The notes beneath the pieces are model-generated. The model had not been told where the DNA came from and ran no database searches. It worked only from the letters and a program-made list of their open reading frames with translations. The position numbers and the translations under genes are program-made. A DNA stretch of 64,000 nucleotides from Xylaria sp. FL1777 (taxonomy: Eukaryota > Ascomycota > Sordariomycetes > Xylariales > Xylariaceae), in contig MU400687.1 in the NCBI GenBank assembly GCA_022578965.1, positions 22,492 through 86,491 of the forward strand, read 5' to 3'. Positions 47,776-60,071 of the stretch are shown here, in pieces (position 1 is the stretch's first letter; every line of letters starts with the position of its first letter).

Positions 47776-49464
47776 ATGGATCCTTCTCGACCGTGTCTCC
47801 AGATGCCACGGTGCCGTGGGGTGGATATCGAAGAACTCTCGATCACCCAACTGCAGAATCACTTAGAGGCGAGGACTTTCACATGCAGAGACTTGGCACA
47901 GTGCTATCTCAAGAGAGTTGAACTAGTCAATCCGCATATCAAAGCTGTGATCGAGACAAATCCCGACGCCTTGGAAATCGCCGATGAACTAGACGCCGAG
48001 CGCGATGGGAATGGCATAACGAGGAGTAAAATCCACGGAATCCCGTTCTTCGTGAAGGACAATATCGCAACAAAAGATAGGATGCAGACAACTGCCGGAT
48101 GTGCCGCACTTTTCGGCACGATAGTCCCCAACGATGCAGCAGTGGTCGCACGCCTACGAGCAGCTGGTGGCGTGCTCCTTGGGAAAGCGAACTTGTCGGA
48201 GTGGGCATCTATGCGAGCCAGCTATTACTCCGAGGCATATTCTTCCCGGGGAGGGCAGAACCGGAACCCCTATAATCTTGCGGAGCATCCCGGAGGCTCA
48301 AGTTCTGGACCTGCAAGCGCCGTCGCCGCCAACATGTGCGCTTTCGGGATTGGCACCGAGACAGATGGCAGCGTCATTTTCCCAGCTGACCGTAATGCTA
48401 TAGTAGGCATCAAGCCGACTGTGGGACTTACGTCAACCCTGGGTGTTATTCCGGAGGCTCCGAGCATGGATACAGTGGGAACTTTCGGGCGGTCGGTAGA
48501 AGATGCGACGATAATTTTGGAGATTATTGCGGACAGGAGCCCAATTCCTGATGGCCAGGTCGATATTAACGAGTCATCTACTGCTCAAAATGACAGAACC
48601 AAAGACTATACATCGTGGCTTGCCAAAAAGGATGCCTTGAAGGGCGCGAAGTTCGGGCTGCCGTCGAAAAGGGTTTGGGATGCAGCAAGCAACAGCGTAC
48701 AGTATAAATCAGAGTACCTTGCTCTTAAGAAACTCATAGAACAGATAGAAAGAGCCGGTGCGCAAGTTTTCGACGTGGATTTCCCTAGTGCTGAGGAGAT
48801 TATATCTCCCGATGGTTGGGACTGGGGGTACGCGGCCGGCGAGTCTGGTTCTCAGCTGTCTGAATTTGAAGTCGTCAAGGTGGAGTTCTACCGGAGTCTT
48901 TCGAATTACTTGAGTACACTCAAGAATAATACGGAGAGAATCCTGTCGTTGGAAGACGTGGTTGCCTATAATATCAAGCATACCGACACAGAGGGAGGCG
49001 TTCCTGGTACTCACCCAGCTTGGCCGACAGGACAGGATAATTTCGACAGATCCATTGAGTCGAAGGATGTCGACGAGGCAGTATATTCCAAAGCTCGTGA
49101 GTACATTCTGAGGAAGTCTCGGGACGAAGGTATCGATGCGGCGATGATACATGAAGGAAGCGAATTGGATGGGCTTCTCGTGCCGGTGCAAGCAGAGGGA
49201 GGTGTTGCATGTTCTGTCGCTGCAAAAGCAGGTTATCCTATGATCACAATCCCGGTCGGAGTCAATGATGATGGAGTACCTTTCGGGATGGGCATCATCC
49301 AAAAGGCCTGGAAAGAGAACAAGTTAGTAAAATTCGGATCTGCAATTGAGGATCTGGTCCGCCATCGTCCGCGGCCAACGTTCCTCAATTTCGATGCCAA
49401 CAATTATACATATGTCGGGAATCCGCCAACAACGGCCGCCATGTCGCAAGATACGTATCTATAG
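47776..49464 (+). CDS. amidase signature-family hydrolase
   Basis: Amidase-signature enzyme, hydrolysing amide bonds to an acid and ammonia or amine. Single-exon frame of 562 aa from MDPSRPCLQM. Catalytic triad visible: Lys at residue 94 (FFVKDNIAT), cis-Ser in GGSSSGPAS (residues 173-181), and nucleophile Ser at residue 199 (TETDGSVIFPA). The Arg usual in GSIR is replaced here (GSVIF). The remainder follows the family (SELDGLLVPVQAEGG, GYPMITIPVGV). The family is usually 450-600 aa, so this is complete. An upstream hydrophobic frame (47577-47921, other frame) could be a spliced signal/anchor exon, in which case the true start is earlier. The substrate cannot be predicted. No neighbour gives a pathway clue. 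Confidence 0.9.
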   Translation: MDPSRPCLQMPRCRGVDIEELSITQLQNHLEARTFTCRDLAQCYLKRVELVNPHIKAVIETNPDALEIADELDAERDGNGITRSKIHGIPFFVKDNIATKDRMQTTAGCAALFGTIVPNDAAVVARLRAAGGVLLGKANLSEWASMRASYYSEAYSSRGGQNRNPYNLAEHPGGSSSGPASAVAANMCAFGIGTETDGSVIFPADRNAIVGIKPTVGLTSTLGVIPEAPSMDTVGTFGRSVEDATIILEIIADRSPIPDGQVDINESSTAQNDRTKDYTSWLAKKDALKGAKFGLPSKRVWDAASNSVQYKSEYLALKKLIEQIERAGAQVFDVDFPSAEEIISPDGWDWGYAAGESGSQLSEFEVVKVEFYRSLSNYLSTLKNNTERILSLEDVVAYNIKHTDTEGGVPGTHPAWPTGQDNFDRSIESKDVDEAVYSKAREYILRKSRDEGIDAAMIHEGSELDGLLVPVQAEGGVACSVAAKAGYPMITIPVGVNDDGVPFGMGIIQKAWKENKLVKFGSAIEDLVRHRPRPTFLNFDANNYTYVGNPPTTAAMSQDTYL

Positions 49465-49873
49465 ATGTAGTTGCTCCTCGGCAGACTTCTAATTTCCCCT
49501 CTACTGGCATCCCATCGAGAATCTCGCAGCCTCTTGCCCTCTCTCCCCTACTACGTATTAGTCATGGCTTGCTCTTCACCTAGAACGGGGTTAGAACACT
49601 ATCTTGGACCGTGTAGTGCAGGAGGCGGAATCCCCCGAAGTTCGAAGCTCACGCCTGTTCCCACCCCAAGGATGAATACTGGTCCGCACATTTTCAATTA
49701 TACCGCGAGATGCCGATAACCATGTCATGTGGAATTTCGAAGTGTATGGTTTAGTTAAACCGTTCCCGTGACCATCAAATTCAGAGAAAATCACACTGAA
49801 ATGCATCTAAGAGCCTCAAGTATTCGGGAGAATGGATAACAGGGTTCCATGTGTCGTAATACTGGCGAACACA
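49465..49873. other. amidase 3' flank
   Basis: No coding support; 3' UTR and terminator region of the amidase, ending at the candidate gene on the other strand. Confidence 0.5.
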
Positions 49874-50409
49874 TTACACACCCCTTGTTTCCCATGCCCA
49901 GGTAGTGTAGAATGGCAACGCTGGACCCCACAGCTGAGGAACGAGAACCTGTCTAATCTTCATTCTTCATTGTAACCCCAAACCCAGTGCAGTTTCCTCG
50001 ACTCAGAGGCCTGTCCAGCACTCACAATCGAAGAAGCCCCCCTTCATCTCCCGGATCCGGGCCGCCGTGAAGCGGCCTAGGCACGTAGGCGGCCTCCCAG
50101 ACCAGCGTGGTAACTCGCGCCGGTGGCATTTCAGGGTCTTGCAAGGGTATCGTGGCTAAGCCACCCGTCCACCGGGAATATGGGCCCAGCGCAACGCTCG
50201 GGGTCGTGTGCAAGGAAACCTGATTGGGGCCATCCAAACCTCACAAAGCCGGATTCCTGGTCGCGTCAGTCAGCACCTTTCGACCCCCCGCGCGCGAGAA
50301 CATCATTGGGCGCTTGGATATCCCAAGTAGTGGGATAGCTCCCCGGCATGCCAGCGACAGGTCGACAGCCAATGGGGGGCGAGCGACTTCGATCGTAGGT
50401 GGAGGCCAT
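49874..50409 (-). CDS. candidate small three-exon gene, unknown function
   Basis: Tentative. In a GC-rich pocket, a start MASTYDRSRSPPIG at 50409 opens a frame reading about 45 residues (GMPGSYPTTWDIQAPND). A second frame, about 50215-50026, gives VSLHTTPSVALGPYSRWTGG and LVWEAAYVPRPLHGGPDPG. It ends at a consensus GTGAGT donor (50025) and joins, in phase across a 73-nt intron (acceptor GATTAG), an exon 49952-49874 reading LQVLVPQLWGPALPFYTTW to a stop. The second junction is good; the first has two possible donors (50299 or nearer 50262) and no clear winner. No domain recognised, no signal peptide. Alternatives: a pseudogene remnant, or chance open frames of GC-rich sequence. Confidence 0.3.
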
Positions 50410-51840
50410 GCTGGTGGTGGAGTGGGTTTTGCTGCATCTTTTTCCCGTATTGCCCAGAGGTAAGGGGGTGATGGTGATAGAAAGGAAAGACCCTGCGGTG
50501 AGCCGTGTACTGGGTGTTAGGAGATAGTTAGATGTCTCTGCATTCCACGTGCCCTTTTCCCGTCACCCGCGGGATAAGAATTGCGATCACTATTCGGCGA
50601 GGGTGTGACGGGCTCCTTTAAGTGCTACCTGGAACGCATGATAGGAAATCGCCGATAGTAACCTCGCTCTCCTACCTGGCCGAGGGACACTAGGTTAGTT
50701 ACCGCCATGGCCCCCCTCTCTACATCATGCACAGAGCACGATGCTACAGTTCAGTTGGTTAGTAGCTCCGGTGAGAGCTATTGTCACTGCCCAAGGAGAA
50801 GAGTCCTGTTTGAGCTGGTGGGTTCTAGTTCCGGCTTCTATGAACCGGCTATGGGTGTACGGCATTGACACCGGTCCTCGGGTCCGGCCTTACGACGCTG
50901 GTAATCTCGGAGTAATAGCCGCGGCCGGGCTTCACATACTTAACACGAGTAACTGTTGCCTACAGTAGGGGGGCAACTCTCTGCAAGAAAGTATAGTCGT
51001 GTATTTTGAACGAGTTTGGAATATGAGATAGCTAGCCCCTAATTCTCTACGTACGGGACAAGGTAGACACGATCAGACGTGGTCTCCAAACTTTCTTCTT
51101 TATATCATTGGTTTCCGGGTAAGTGCTCCGATCCGCGCGACTAAGTGCCAGATTATCAATGAAAAGATGGAAGTCTTATCGAAAAGTACTATATCAAGCA
51201 ATCACTATACTTTCTAACAAGGCCATTGTGATCCACTTCATCTGTTCAAGTATTTTGTAGTTGAAACGTGACAACGGGTGATAAGCCACAATGATCCGGG
51301 GAGATGTCCATACACGATGCTGCATCTCCTCAATTAACACATGGCGACTACACTATTGTCTCCGGATACTAGGTTGTAGCGGAGATGTTTCATTGGGAGC
51401 AATGAGAGTGATATCTTGGTTGAAAAAGATGACGCAATAACGGTACCCAATGGGAATCTTTCCGTGGTGTCTCGGAGTTGCTCTGGTAGCCGGTAAGCTT
51501 ATTGCTGCGCCGTTCGTGAGGAGTTTATGTGGCATTTGTTCGGGATTCCCATATTTGAGGATTTTTGAGACCTCGTAAGAGTATAATGGGGGGGAGAGAC
51601 ATCAGTACTAACTAACACGAGAAGAGGGGTAACTGAGGAAAGGATCGTGAGATCGAAAAGTCATAGTATAGATAAGATCACCGGCCACCTGCATCTACTA
51701 TAAGCTCATCGACATCATGCTGGGTCCACACGGTAAAGCCTTGGGTCGAAGCCCATGGATATAGACGGAATTGATCGAGCATCATCAGCACGATCGACGT
51801 ATTTCCCGCCTAGGTTAAGTGGCAGTACCCTTGCCTGCAC
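50410..51840. other. intergenic spacer
   Basis: No gene supported. The frame at 50741-50968 is short and motif-free. This is the left flank of the miniature transposon. Confidence 0.5.
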
Positions 51841-51870
51841 CAGAGGGGGGTCCAAACAAAAATTTCACAC
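51841..51870 (+). repeat. left terminal inverted repeat of the MITE
   Basis: Thirty bases, identical to the reverse complement of 52240-52269. Confidence 0.93.
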
Positions 51871-52239
51871 GCCCTCAAACCTACTGTGGAAAGCCATCAA
51901 CTTTACCAACTAATATCTCTAGCATATAATACCTAGAAAATAAATAAAAATTATCAAAATAATCTTTAAAGAATTTCCTACAAGTTGATATATATAAATA
52001 TGCACTATAAGTAATAAATCCTGTTTTCTATTAATAGAAAAAAGTAAGGTTATTTTCTTTATTTTGTTAAACGTTTAAAATAAGATAACTAATGTAATTT
52101 GTCTTTTATAAATTTGAAAAAAATACGAGAGTAGATTCCGACTTTAACTCTACTCTATCACACAACCTTGTATTTTTCCGATTTTATCTGGTTGTTTTCT
52201 AAGCGGTTGAAGTGGTCAAGTTTTGGTGTATTCAGGGGT

Positions 52240-52269
52240 GTGTGAAATTTTTGTTTGGACCCCCCTCTG
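52240..52269 (-). repeat. right terminal inverted repeat of the MITE
   Basis: Thirty bases, perfect reverse complement of 51841-51870. Confidence 0.93.
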
Positions 52270-55200
52270 CCTGCACCAACCCGGCACTTCTTCATACTCA
52301 TTTACGGAACCAGAGAATCCCCTCATGCAAGAGCCGGGGTTGATCATGGGTTGTCTGCCTCACCCTTGTCTTTCCCACGCCAGATACATTCATTTAAAGT
52401 GTTATTGAGTGATCTTTTATTAGCACGACTATCCCGCTGAACGGAAACTCCGGACCGGGTATGGCGTCTTTTTCGTAACTCTGCATATTATAGCGGATAC
52501 CTACCTGCTCGGAAGCACAGATAAATTACGGCCCCGGGCGAGGCTGGCTGGCGTGTCTTACTCAGTTACAGGAGAAACATTGTGCACCGGTTAGACATTG
52601 TTCAATCCAGGTACCGATATACCCAATAACTCTTCTCCGCATGGGAGTGAATGGAGCTGATGTCTCAGTCGATCGAAGTTTCACTAGGGAATTACTCACC
52701 GCTCGATGCAATTATTACGAGATCTAGCTCAGCTCTACTCTTTGTGTATCGAGACCCGAAGGCGGTAAAAGGCGGATATGAATTGATAATCCACCAAGCC
52801 CGGTCGGGACCCGTGTTCAGCCCGACCACCCGACTACTGCACGTAATTTCCACGAGGCTTATTCTGTAGTTGTGCTGGACACATGCTTCGGCAAGCCAAA
52901 TACGGCATGGGTTAATAATGTTAAACACATAGTAGAGGATCTGATGAGAGTCTTCACTAAAAGTAGTCAGGTGCGTGGGAACTGCATGTTCGCTCGAAGA
53001 ATCCGCCTGGTTTACTGCATGGGCAGCATAGAATGATGTAGAGTAAACGGAGGTTTGGTAAATCTATTCGTAGTCGCAGGCTTTGTGGCGAGGATATGCG
53101 CATTGGGAACGTCTAGCGCACCAAGTCAGGTCAAGCTTCGATCGTGCTGATGATGTACGCAGTATGTATTAGTTTAAATTATGGTGCATATTGAGCAGAT
53201 GCCATAGCCATGCCAACAGGCTATACGTAGTAGCTGATAGAAAGAAGTCCATCATGCTACTCCGTGCACCCATCTGCGCGGATAAAGGATAAATAAAGCT
53301 GCAGTCCACGCAGCCAGATGACGACAGCAAGTGGATAATCGAGATAGGTTTGAAAAAACGAGATCCATCATCTACTAGTACGCACAATCTCAAGGATACA
53401 TTCCAGTAGCTAAATAGCTCTGAAGGAAGATGTTGCATGTTTACCGACAGCCGAGCCGCTCCCGTCACATCAAGGTGTGCTCATGATCACGCATCAGTAC
53501 TTATTATCTGCAAGCTGTAACGTACGATACCATTGTAGGTATTATCTCTCTGACCCCGGCTATTTATGCGGTTGACAATTCAGCCACTTAGACGGTCTGG
53601 GTAGGCTGGGTCTGTCGTATTCGCGTCCGTACAAGTATGTATAGATGGGGCTCTTTTCCAAGCCCGTTGCCAAATTTGGTTTCACAGGGCCGCTGCTTCG
53701 AGGGTTCCGAAAATCGAGCGACCACAATCTTCCATGCGGTCAGTCATTTGACCAGGTTCGCCGTCGCTGGCGATAGGCACATGCATGTCTCGTTGAAAGG
53801 CGCATTTCAACGTGACCGGGACACCTCCGGCAGGCAACAGGATCTTCGGTGTAATCTTCTATACACTAGTATAGATTAATTGTTCTTATTTAGTGTATGC
53901 ATGACCTAGGAAGACAAGCTTTTGGGCTTCTGCTGCCAAGGGAATCCAGACTCGGCCGCCTATCGTGCTGCCGGGCGGGGAGAGCGATCACATTGGCGCA
54001 CATTAAGATGCATCCCTAACGTGTTAGTGGCCTCTCTGATTCGACCGTTACTCGTCGCCCGCATTAGTGGTGCGAGCTGTACTGCTGTGCTGCTGTCGGT
54101 AGCTCGGAATGAAGGATCGCCATATATCATGGTTGGTCGAGGGTTTTATCTCCCATCCACCCACCATCAGCACACGTACAATCAGAATATACTGCATATA
54201 CATAGTGGCCAATAAAAGACGGTGGGGGAAATGCTGTTATGTGCTGTAGGTCAACAGGTGCTTACGCAGTGAGGTAGTATATTACGTCTGTCGGAGGTTG
54301 CATGTAATGTAGGTAGAATGGGTGGGATTGGAAAATCCATCAACTCGGTACTGTATACCGGGAGGCTTTTAGCTAATCCGCATGTAGGTACGCATATACT
54401 TAAAGTATTGCTCCCTCGCGTGACAACGTTAAATTACTCCAGGTACAACAAAAAGTGATGTGCGCAGAGTTGGCATGAACAAACAAACAAATCATGCACA
54501 AACTACTGCTGCCAGTAATACATGAACAAAGAACCAAGCGATATCGTTTCGAGTCTCGAACAGGACTCAGGTGTACTTTATTATATGCTCTATCAACAAC
54601 CAAACACAACATGAATGCTAGTGGCCCAGACTCTCGGAATAAAACGCCATGATTCAGACGACACGAAACCTATCTAGTTCGAAAATGGGGACACAGCTGC
54701 GGAGCAGTTCCGAAACTTTGTGGCAGTGCACAACAACCTTATTACCAACATGTACACTATATGCCGGTATACTATATGGACTATTACATATACGTAAATT
54801 TCCAGCAACAAGTGTAGGTATGAGAAGATGCTATAATATTTCATTAAAATTGAGTGCTCCTTATCTATACTAATATATTAAAGTAGGTAGTTGTAGTGCA
54901 TTGTTAAATTGTTAGCCAAGGTTTTTAGCTACCTTTCTATCCTAATGTGGTTAGCGAAGCAGCAAATAAGCATTGTTGTTAGGGCTCTTCATTTCCCACA
55001 ATCTGGAACTGTGAGCTAGCAGATGGGAGTATACTATATATGTACCTAGGTAGGTTGCCATTATACAAACCAACATCAGATTACCTATAGGAAGTTATTG
55101 CCAGGTGACAGCATTTCTTGGGTATGTCATAATACCTCTACCTAACGCCTGGCAATATCAATAAGGCCTAAAGACTTCTTTGTGCAAAGAGGGTAAGAAA

Positions 55201-55865
55201 AGACAGCCTCATACTATCGCTGGTAGGTAGTAGGTAGTTACGAAGAGGAACAAGTCCCAGCCCACTAACTTTAAGTACGTGCCCACTTATGTACATATCC
55301 TGAGTTAGTACCTACAGTACATTAGCTATGTACCTCAGCTTTGCCTTTGCCCAAAATGTAACCATACCAGGTACTTACTACGTACATTGGGTAGATCGTG
55401 TTATCTCAGGTATCCTATACGGAGCATCGTACCTGGTATGTAGCATGCGCCTGAATGTGAATAGGTACCTTATGTTTCTGTGCGTACAAGGTATTCGCAG
55501 TAAGTATGGACTTTGCTTATTCCGCCTTTTCAGTTGATGGTTAACGTGACCTGACCTCACCTACATCAAACCTACCATACCTACTTACTCAGTACGTAGT
55601 ATACATACTTAGCTACGCTACCTTGGGTACATGCACGTAGGCACGCTTCCCTTTGCGCGAGCTTACGCAGTACGCCTCGACGACTTGTCTCGTATACAAT
55701 GTATTTATTTAATTTGTTTCCACGACGGCTGGCCTGAGGTGGGCTGGCTCAGTTGTAAGCTCTTCATTTTTTTTTCTTGTCTTTTTTTTTTTCAGCTGAA
55801 TGTTGTCCATCCACCCGTTCATCCATTCATCCTACATCACCATCCACCATCCAACATTAACCAAC

Positions 55866-55884
55866 CCATCCATCCATCCATCCA
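55866..55884. repeat. CATC microsatellite
   Basis: Four to five CATC units, in a wider CATCCAT-rich stretch (55.81-55.89 kb). Confidence 0.75.
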
Positions 55885-56660
55885 TGTATCCATCAAGTGG
55901 ATATTGCATCAGCCTACCTTGAGTGGTGTTCAATACGTGTACCTATGTATGTAGCACCGCAGTGTCTCTATGTCCTTGCAAATACGTCACCTACATGTAT
56001 AATTTATACTTATGTTTTCTTATATTTACACTTATACTTAACCTTGCATGTGCCCACCATCTCTTCTTCTAAGCCAATGCACCAATGCAACCTCTACCAA
56101 CCCAAACAGAAACCCCTGTAGATTGCGAGAGTCTTCGGCTCACAGTCTAGACTAGGTACCTACAGTAGTTAGACTGCCTAGACGTCCCATTGGTACGCAT
56201 ACTACGTAGGTACACTATACTATACTACACACCACGCATACAGCATACACTACACTGCACTACAAGTTCCCCTCCCCCAATCCCAAGCCGTGCACTATTC
56301 TGTATATTACATAGCACAGCGCAGACTGCCTACTTCCCTACGCAGCACGCGGTACGGAGGCGTACCACACAAATACCTAACTGCCACAAGTCGTCGTCCC
56401 CCACAAATCTGCCCCCGTCATCCCTGATATCACCTGAAATCCCTGATGGCACCCACTTAAGCCTTCAGAACAGCACCTCGACTCTTGCTGGCCGCCCCCC
56501 CCATAAACCCCAACTTGCCAAGAACAACATTTTCGCCCATTCTCTCTCGGCCTCGTCATAACAGCGTACGCCAGAACCTGTGTGGACTAATCGTTCATTT
56601 CACCTTGATCTGCCTGCTCTGCCCGCCCAGTATCGCCATCCCGCATCTCCCCACGGCTTA

Positions 56661-56714
56661 TGTGTGCGTGTGCGTGCGCGTGCGAGTGCGAGTGTGTGCG
56701 TGCTTGTGTGTGTC
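56661..56714. repeat. GT/GC-rich alternating purine-pyrimidine repeat
   Basis: Imperfect TGTGTGCG-type run of about 54 bp, alternating purine-pyrimidine, thus potentially Z-DNA forming. It lies about 660 bp upstream of the RING gene. Confidence 0.7.
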
Positions 56715-57376
56715 TCGGTCTCTCCGTCCAAGTTGCCGATTGTCGTTGTCGGTGTTTCAGCGACTGTTTATGAATGATGATTCAGGAGCATGTGTATGTC
56801 GCCCGCCATGTCTTGGCTCTTCCCCCTTTCCTCCCTGGCGCGCACTCTTCCGCCTCACTTGCCTTGCCCTTCTCCCTTTCCCGTCCCGGGTGAGCTTGGG
56901 GAATGGGATGGGAGAGTGAGAGTCTTTTCTCTATTCTTGGCTCGCGCTTCACCGGTCGGGTTTTGCGCGCGCCAATGGTTTATTGTGGTGGTTGATCGAG
57001 AGCTCTTGGCGCCAACCCAGCCCTCTTTTTAAGCCTCCTTGGCACAGCGGCAACTGACGTTATTTTACAGCACTTCAAGCCATTCGGAATGTTGTGTAGG
57101 TTGCCAAGCTTAATGTTCCTTTGTCTCCCACCACCGCTCGTGTCAGATCTACCTACCCGTCAGCCTCGGACATCTTGGAAAAGCTTGACCGCATCTTGCC
57201 TCCCCCAATCCCCGTAGCACACGGCCCGATCCCTTGGGCTAAGGTCCCATCGGGACCTCGTGGGGACGGGACGCCGTTGTCATTGCCAATGCCAAGACCA
57301 AGGCCAAGTCAAGTGCCGTTTCTGATAGACAACGGCCTTGCAGCTCACATCAACACCTGCCCGTGAGAACTATAGC

Positions 57377-59030
57377 ATGGCCCGTATTGGTCTCCTACTG
57401 CATGTAGCCGATATTGCTTTTCCCATCGCATCGCAGGTGTTGTCGGCCAGCTGCCTTCGAGCTGCTCCTCTATCAAGTAAGATATTCTCACTAACCCAAG
57501 GATAGTTTGTTGTTCAGCAATCCCACGCGGTCCAACGGTCATTCCGTCCCTAGCACCATCATCAGAAACATCACTGCCGTCTCGGTACGTCATGATAATT
57601 CTTATATCTATCCTAGACCTAACGTCAATCTTCATCAGAGTCAGATAGCATATTCAGAGACTATTCCAGGAAACATCACTACTATCTCTACCACTGATGT
57701 GTCAACGACCAAAGGGACCATTCAAGGTCTATTATATGTACCAGATCTTCTCTCTGACGATGGTTGTTTTGACTTGTCAAACCAATATATTCCGGCAAAT
57801 GCTACACGGCAAGCCGACCTTCCACCTACCGACTACATCCTCATTGCTCTAGTGCCATGGATTAATTCTACCTGTACCAAGTCTTTCATGCAGGCCGCGT
57901 CGATGGATCCTTTGCGCGCCATGCTTGTGTACCGCCCAGACGACGACGATGGCCAACCGCCTGAGGCCGAGTCCGACCTATGGAATATAGATGACGGTGA
58001 AGGCTGGAAGCAGAAAAGTCATTTCCCCGTCTATGCCGTCTCTAGCAGCTCAGGAGCACGCATGATGCAACAGCTGAGTTTATACTCGGGGGACCTGTCC
58101 GATGTTCCTTTCGCCGATGAGATCAACAAGACGTATTCCCCCAACCCCGCAGACTATGTGCGGGTCTGGACACAGTTGACTGTGGCCCCTGAACCTTCAC
58201 TGCTAGCTATCTGGGCCTTAGTGTTGATTATACTGGGCGTGCTCGTGACTGTCATTGGAGGGACTTCATTGCTCATGCACTATGTCCAGAATCGCCGACG
58301 AGCTTCTCTTCGCCGTCGCGTCATGAACGGCGAGGTAAACCTAGAAGCCTTAGGTATCAAACGACTTACTGTACCTCTCACCCACATTCAAACTTACCCT
58401 TTGTTTACATACAACTACACCGCTCCCATCTCATCATCGTTGAGTCCACGCAAATCTCTGCAATCTCCCGGCAAGACCTCCTTCGACTCTGCTTCCCCAT
58501 CCTCTAGTTATAATCGCGGAAAACATAACGACCGGCTCGATTATCAACCTACCTGTCTAATTTGCTTGGAGGAATTCGAATCCAAGGTAACAATTATTCG
58601 CGAATTATCCTGTGGTCACATCTTCCATCCTGATTGCATTGACGAATTCTTGAGCGAGATGAGCTCTTTGTGCCCCCAGTGCAAAAGGTCGATGTACCCT
58701 CAGGGTCACTGTCCTAGGATTACGAACTCGATGGTTCGAAGGGAGCTTGGCACTCAAAAACTTAGATCACAGCGCTCCTTCCCGACTGGTTTCAGAAGTG
58801 GGTGGCGACGGTTATTAAATAAGAACGGCTTCGAAAATCAATCTTTACACGGTAGAGTATCGATATCAATAGAGCTTGGCACCACGGTTCAAGTACGGAA
58901 ACAGCCCAGCGCTCCAGGCCCCACAAGAGAACGGATGCAAGAGTTGATAACGCCTATTGATGAAACAAATAGTGACGATGGGCGTCCTCAATGTGTGCTT
59001 CCCTCCAATAGCATCATTCTCTCATGCTGA
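57377..59030 (+). CDS. PA-TM-RING-type membrane ubiquitin ligase
   Basis: Predicted membrane-anchored E3 ubiquitin ligase. Model: exons 57377-57476, 57518-57584 and about 57641-59030, 518 aa. The first exon supplies a hydrophobic start (MARIGLLLHVADIAFPIASQ); a shorter model begins at 57507 and reads through in one frame. The luminal part has the PA-like domain (GLLYVPDLLSDDGCF, YILIALVPWINSTC, FPVYAVSSSSGA). One transmembrane segment is at about residues 243-268 (IWALVLIILGVLVTVIG), followed by a basic stop RRRASLRRRV. A RING-H2 finger at about 361-403 has all eight ligands: CLIC, CGHIFHPDC, CPQC. The C-terminal tail is basic and Ser-rich. Position of the first intron is inferred from GTAAGA/TTCAG. 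Confidence 0.88.
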
Positions 59031-60071
59031 GCCAGCTAACCTCGTTGTAGGGAAGCGTGCCGCACGGACAGTGTTTCCCGGTTTCTCTTGATTTGCGCTA
59101 ATCAACTTGCATGGTACTGGGTAGTGATTTTTTAGCATCAGTTTGGCGTCGTGATTGGGAATGAAGCACCACGGTGTGTACTGGGTAGGCTTGGGCTGAT
59201 TTGGGAAAAAAGCGAGAATTGGGCGTTTGAAGATTACCTTCTCAGTCAAAGGATAGGCTGAGATGATTTATAGAAGGCCCATGGTTTGGATATACCCCCC
59301 GCTTCAAATATATTGCATAGTCATAGTCTATCAAATTTTGTACTCTTTTGTTATCCTTCGAGTGCCATATGTCGCTGCCCTGGCTATATAGACGCCATAA
59401 CCATCGTGAGAGGCAATCGAGTGCGCAATATTAGCATACACTCAGTTTTCTTTGGGCACCTACTCGATGCAGTCGTCTGTGGAAGTGAATAGTAGTACAA
59501 TAATGCACAGCTATCTCAATTGCGCCCGAGCACGCTAACTCTGCCCAACCTTGCTATCGTTTGTGCCAGCTGTCTTCGCATGTCAATTCAGGTAATCTTC
59601 GAACACGCGATTGATCTGCAGCTGGAGAACAAGGCTTGGCTGATGTCTATGGGCTAGACTGACTGTTACGTTGCTAAGAAGGTATCGAGTTAAAGCACAG
59701 CGCTGCATTAACGACGGTAATGCGACACCTGCATTAATATCCCAAGCCTCGAAGTTCAGTACCCAGGCTTTGATGATGCTTACGATAATTTCCACGCCAC
59801 AACACCCCAACAGAGTTCATCCTGTATGTCAGTCTGCCTCGTTTGTCAACCTTGCCCTAATAAATGGGGATATCTATATCACTACCACCGCGCTAGGGTC
59901 TAATTGTTGTTAGGATTACCATCATCGTAGACATGATGAGCATGTTCCTAGGAATCATCATTCTTCATCCTAGTGCACACATAATACGCATCTACCAGGG
60001 TAGCCTATGGCACAATTGAACGGCACTACCAAAAGAAGAATCTATGGCCCGCCAGGACGCCTAGCAGCTGG
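59031..60071. other. intergenic
   Basis: About 1 kb, 3' flank of the RING gene and 5' flank of the hydrolase gene. No supported coding frame. Confidence 0.5.

Larger units (their letters stand above)
51841..52269. mobile_element. non-autonomous inverted-repeat transposon (MITE)
   Basis: A 429-bp element with perfect 30-bp terminal inverted repeats beginning CAGAGGGGGGTCC and ending GGACCCCCCTCTG. It is flanked by a direct repeat CCTGCAC, 51834-51840 and 52270-52276. Because TIR bases overlap the duplication, the matching flank can be read as up to TGCCTGCACCA. The interior is very AT-rich and has no transposase frame, so mobilisation would need a related autonomous element elsewhere. The CAG...CTG ends and 7-9 bp duplication point to an hAT-like or Mutator-like DNA transposon, but this cannot be decided here. 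Confidence 0.9.
52270..57376. other. gene-poor spacer, 5.1 kb
   Basis: No gene with support. Rich in TACCTA/TAGGTA words (55.0-55.6 kb especially), with CATC and GT/GC simple repeats near the right end. The last kb before the RING gene is C/T- and GT-rich, which leaves open frames such as 56485-56919 that contain microsatellite-encoded CVCVRVRVRV and are not convincing proteins. Confidence 0.5.

Noticed and set aside
56485..56919. 144-aa plus-strand frame upstream of the RING gene
   Set aside because: Half of it is the GT/GC microsatellite translated as Val/Cys/Arg alternation; it belongs to the leader region.
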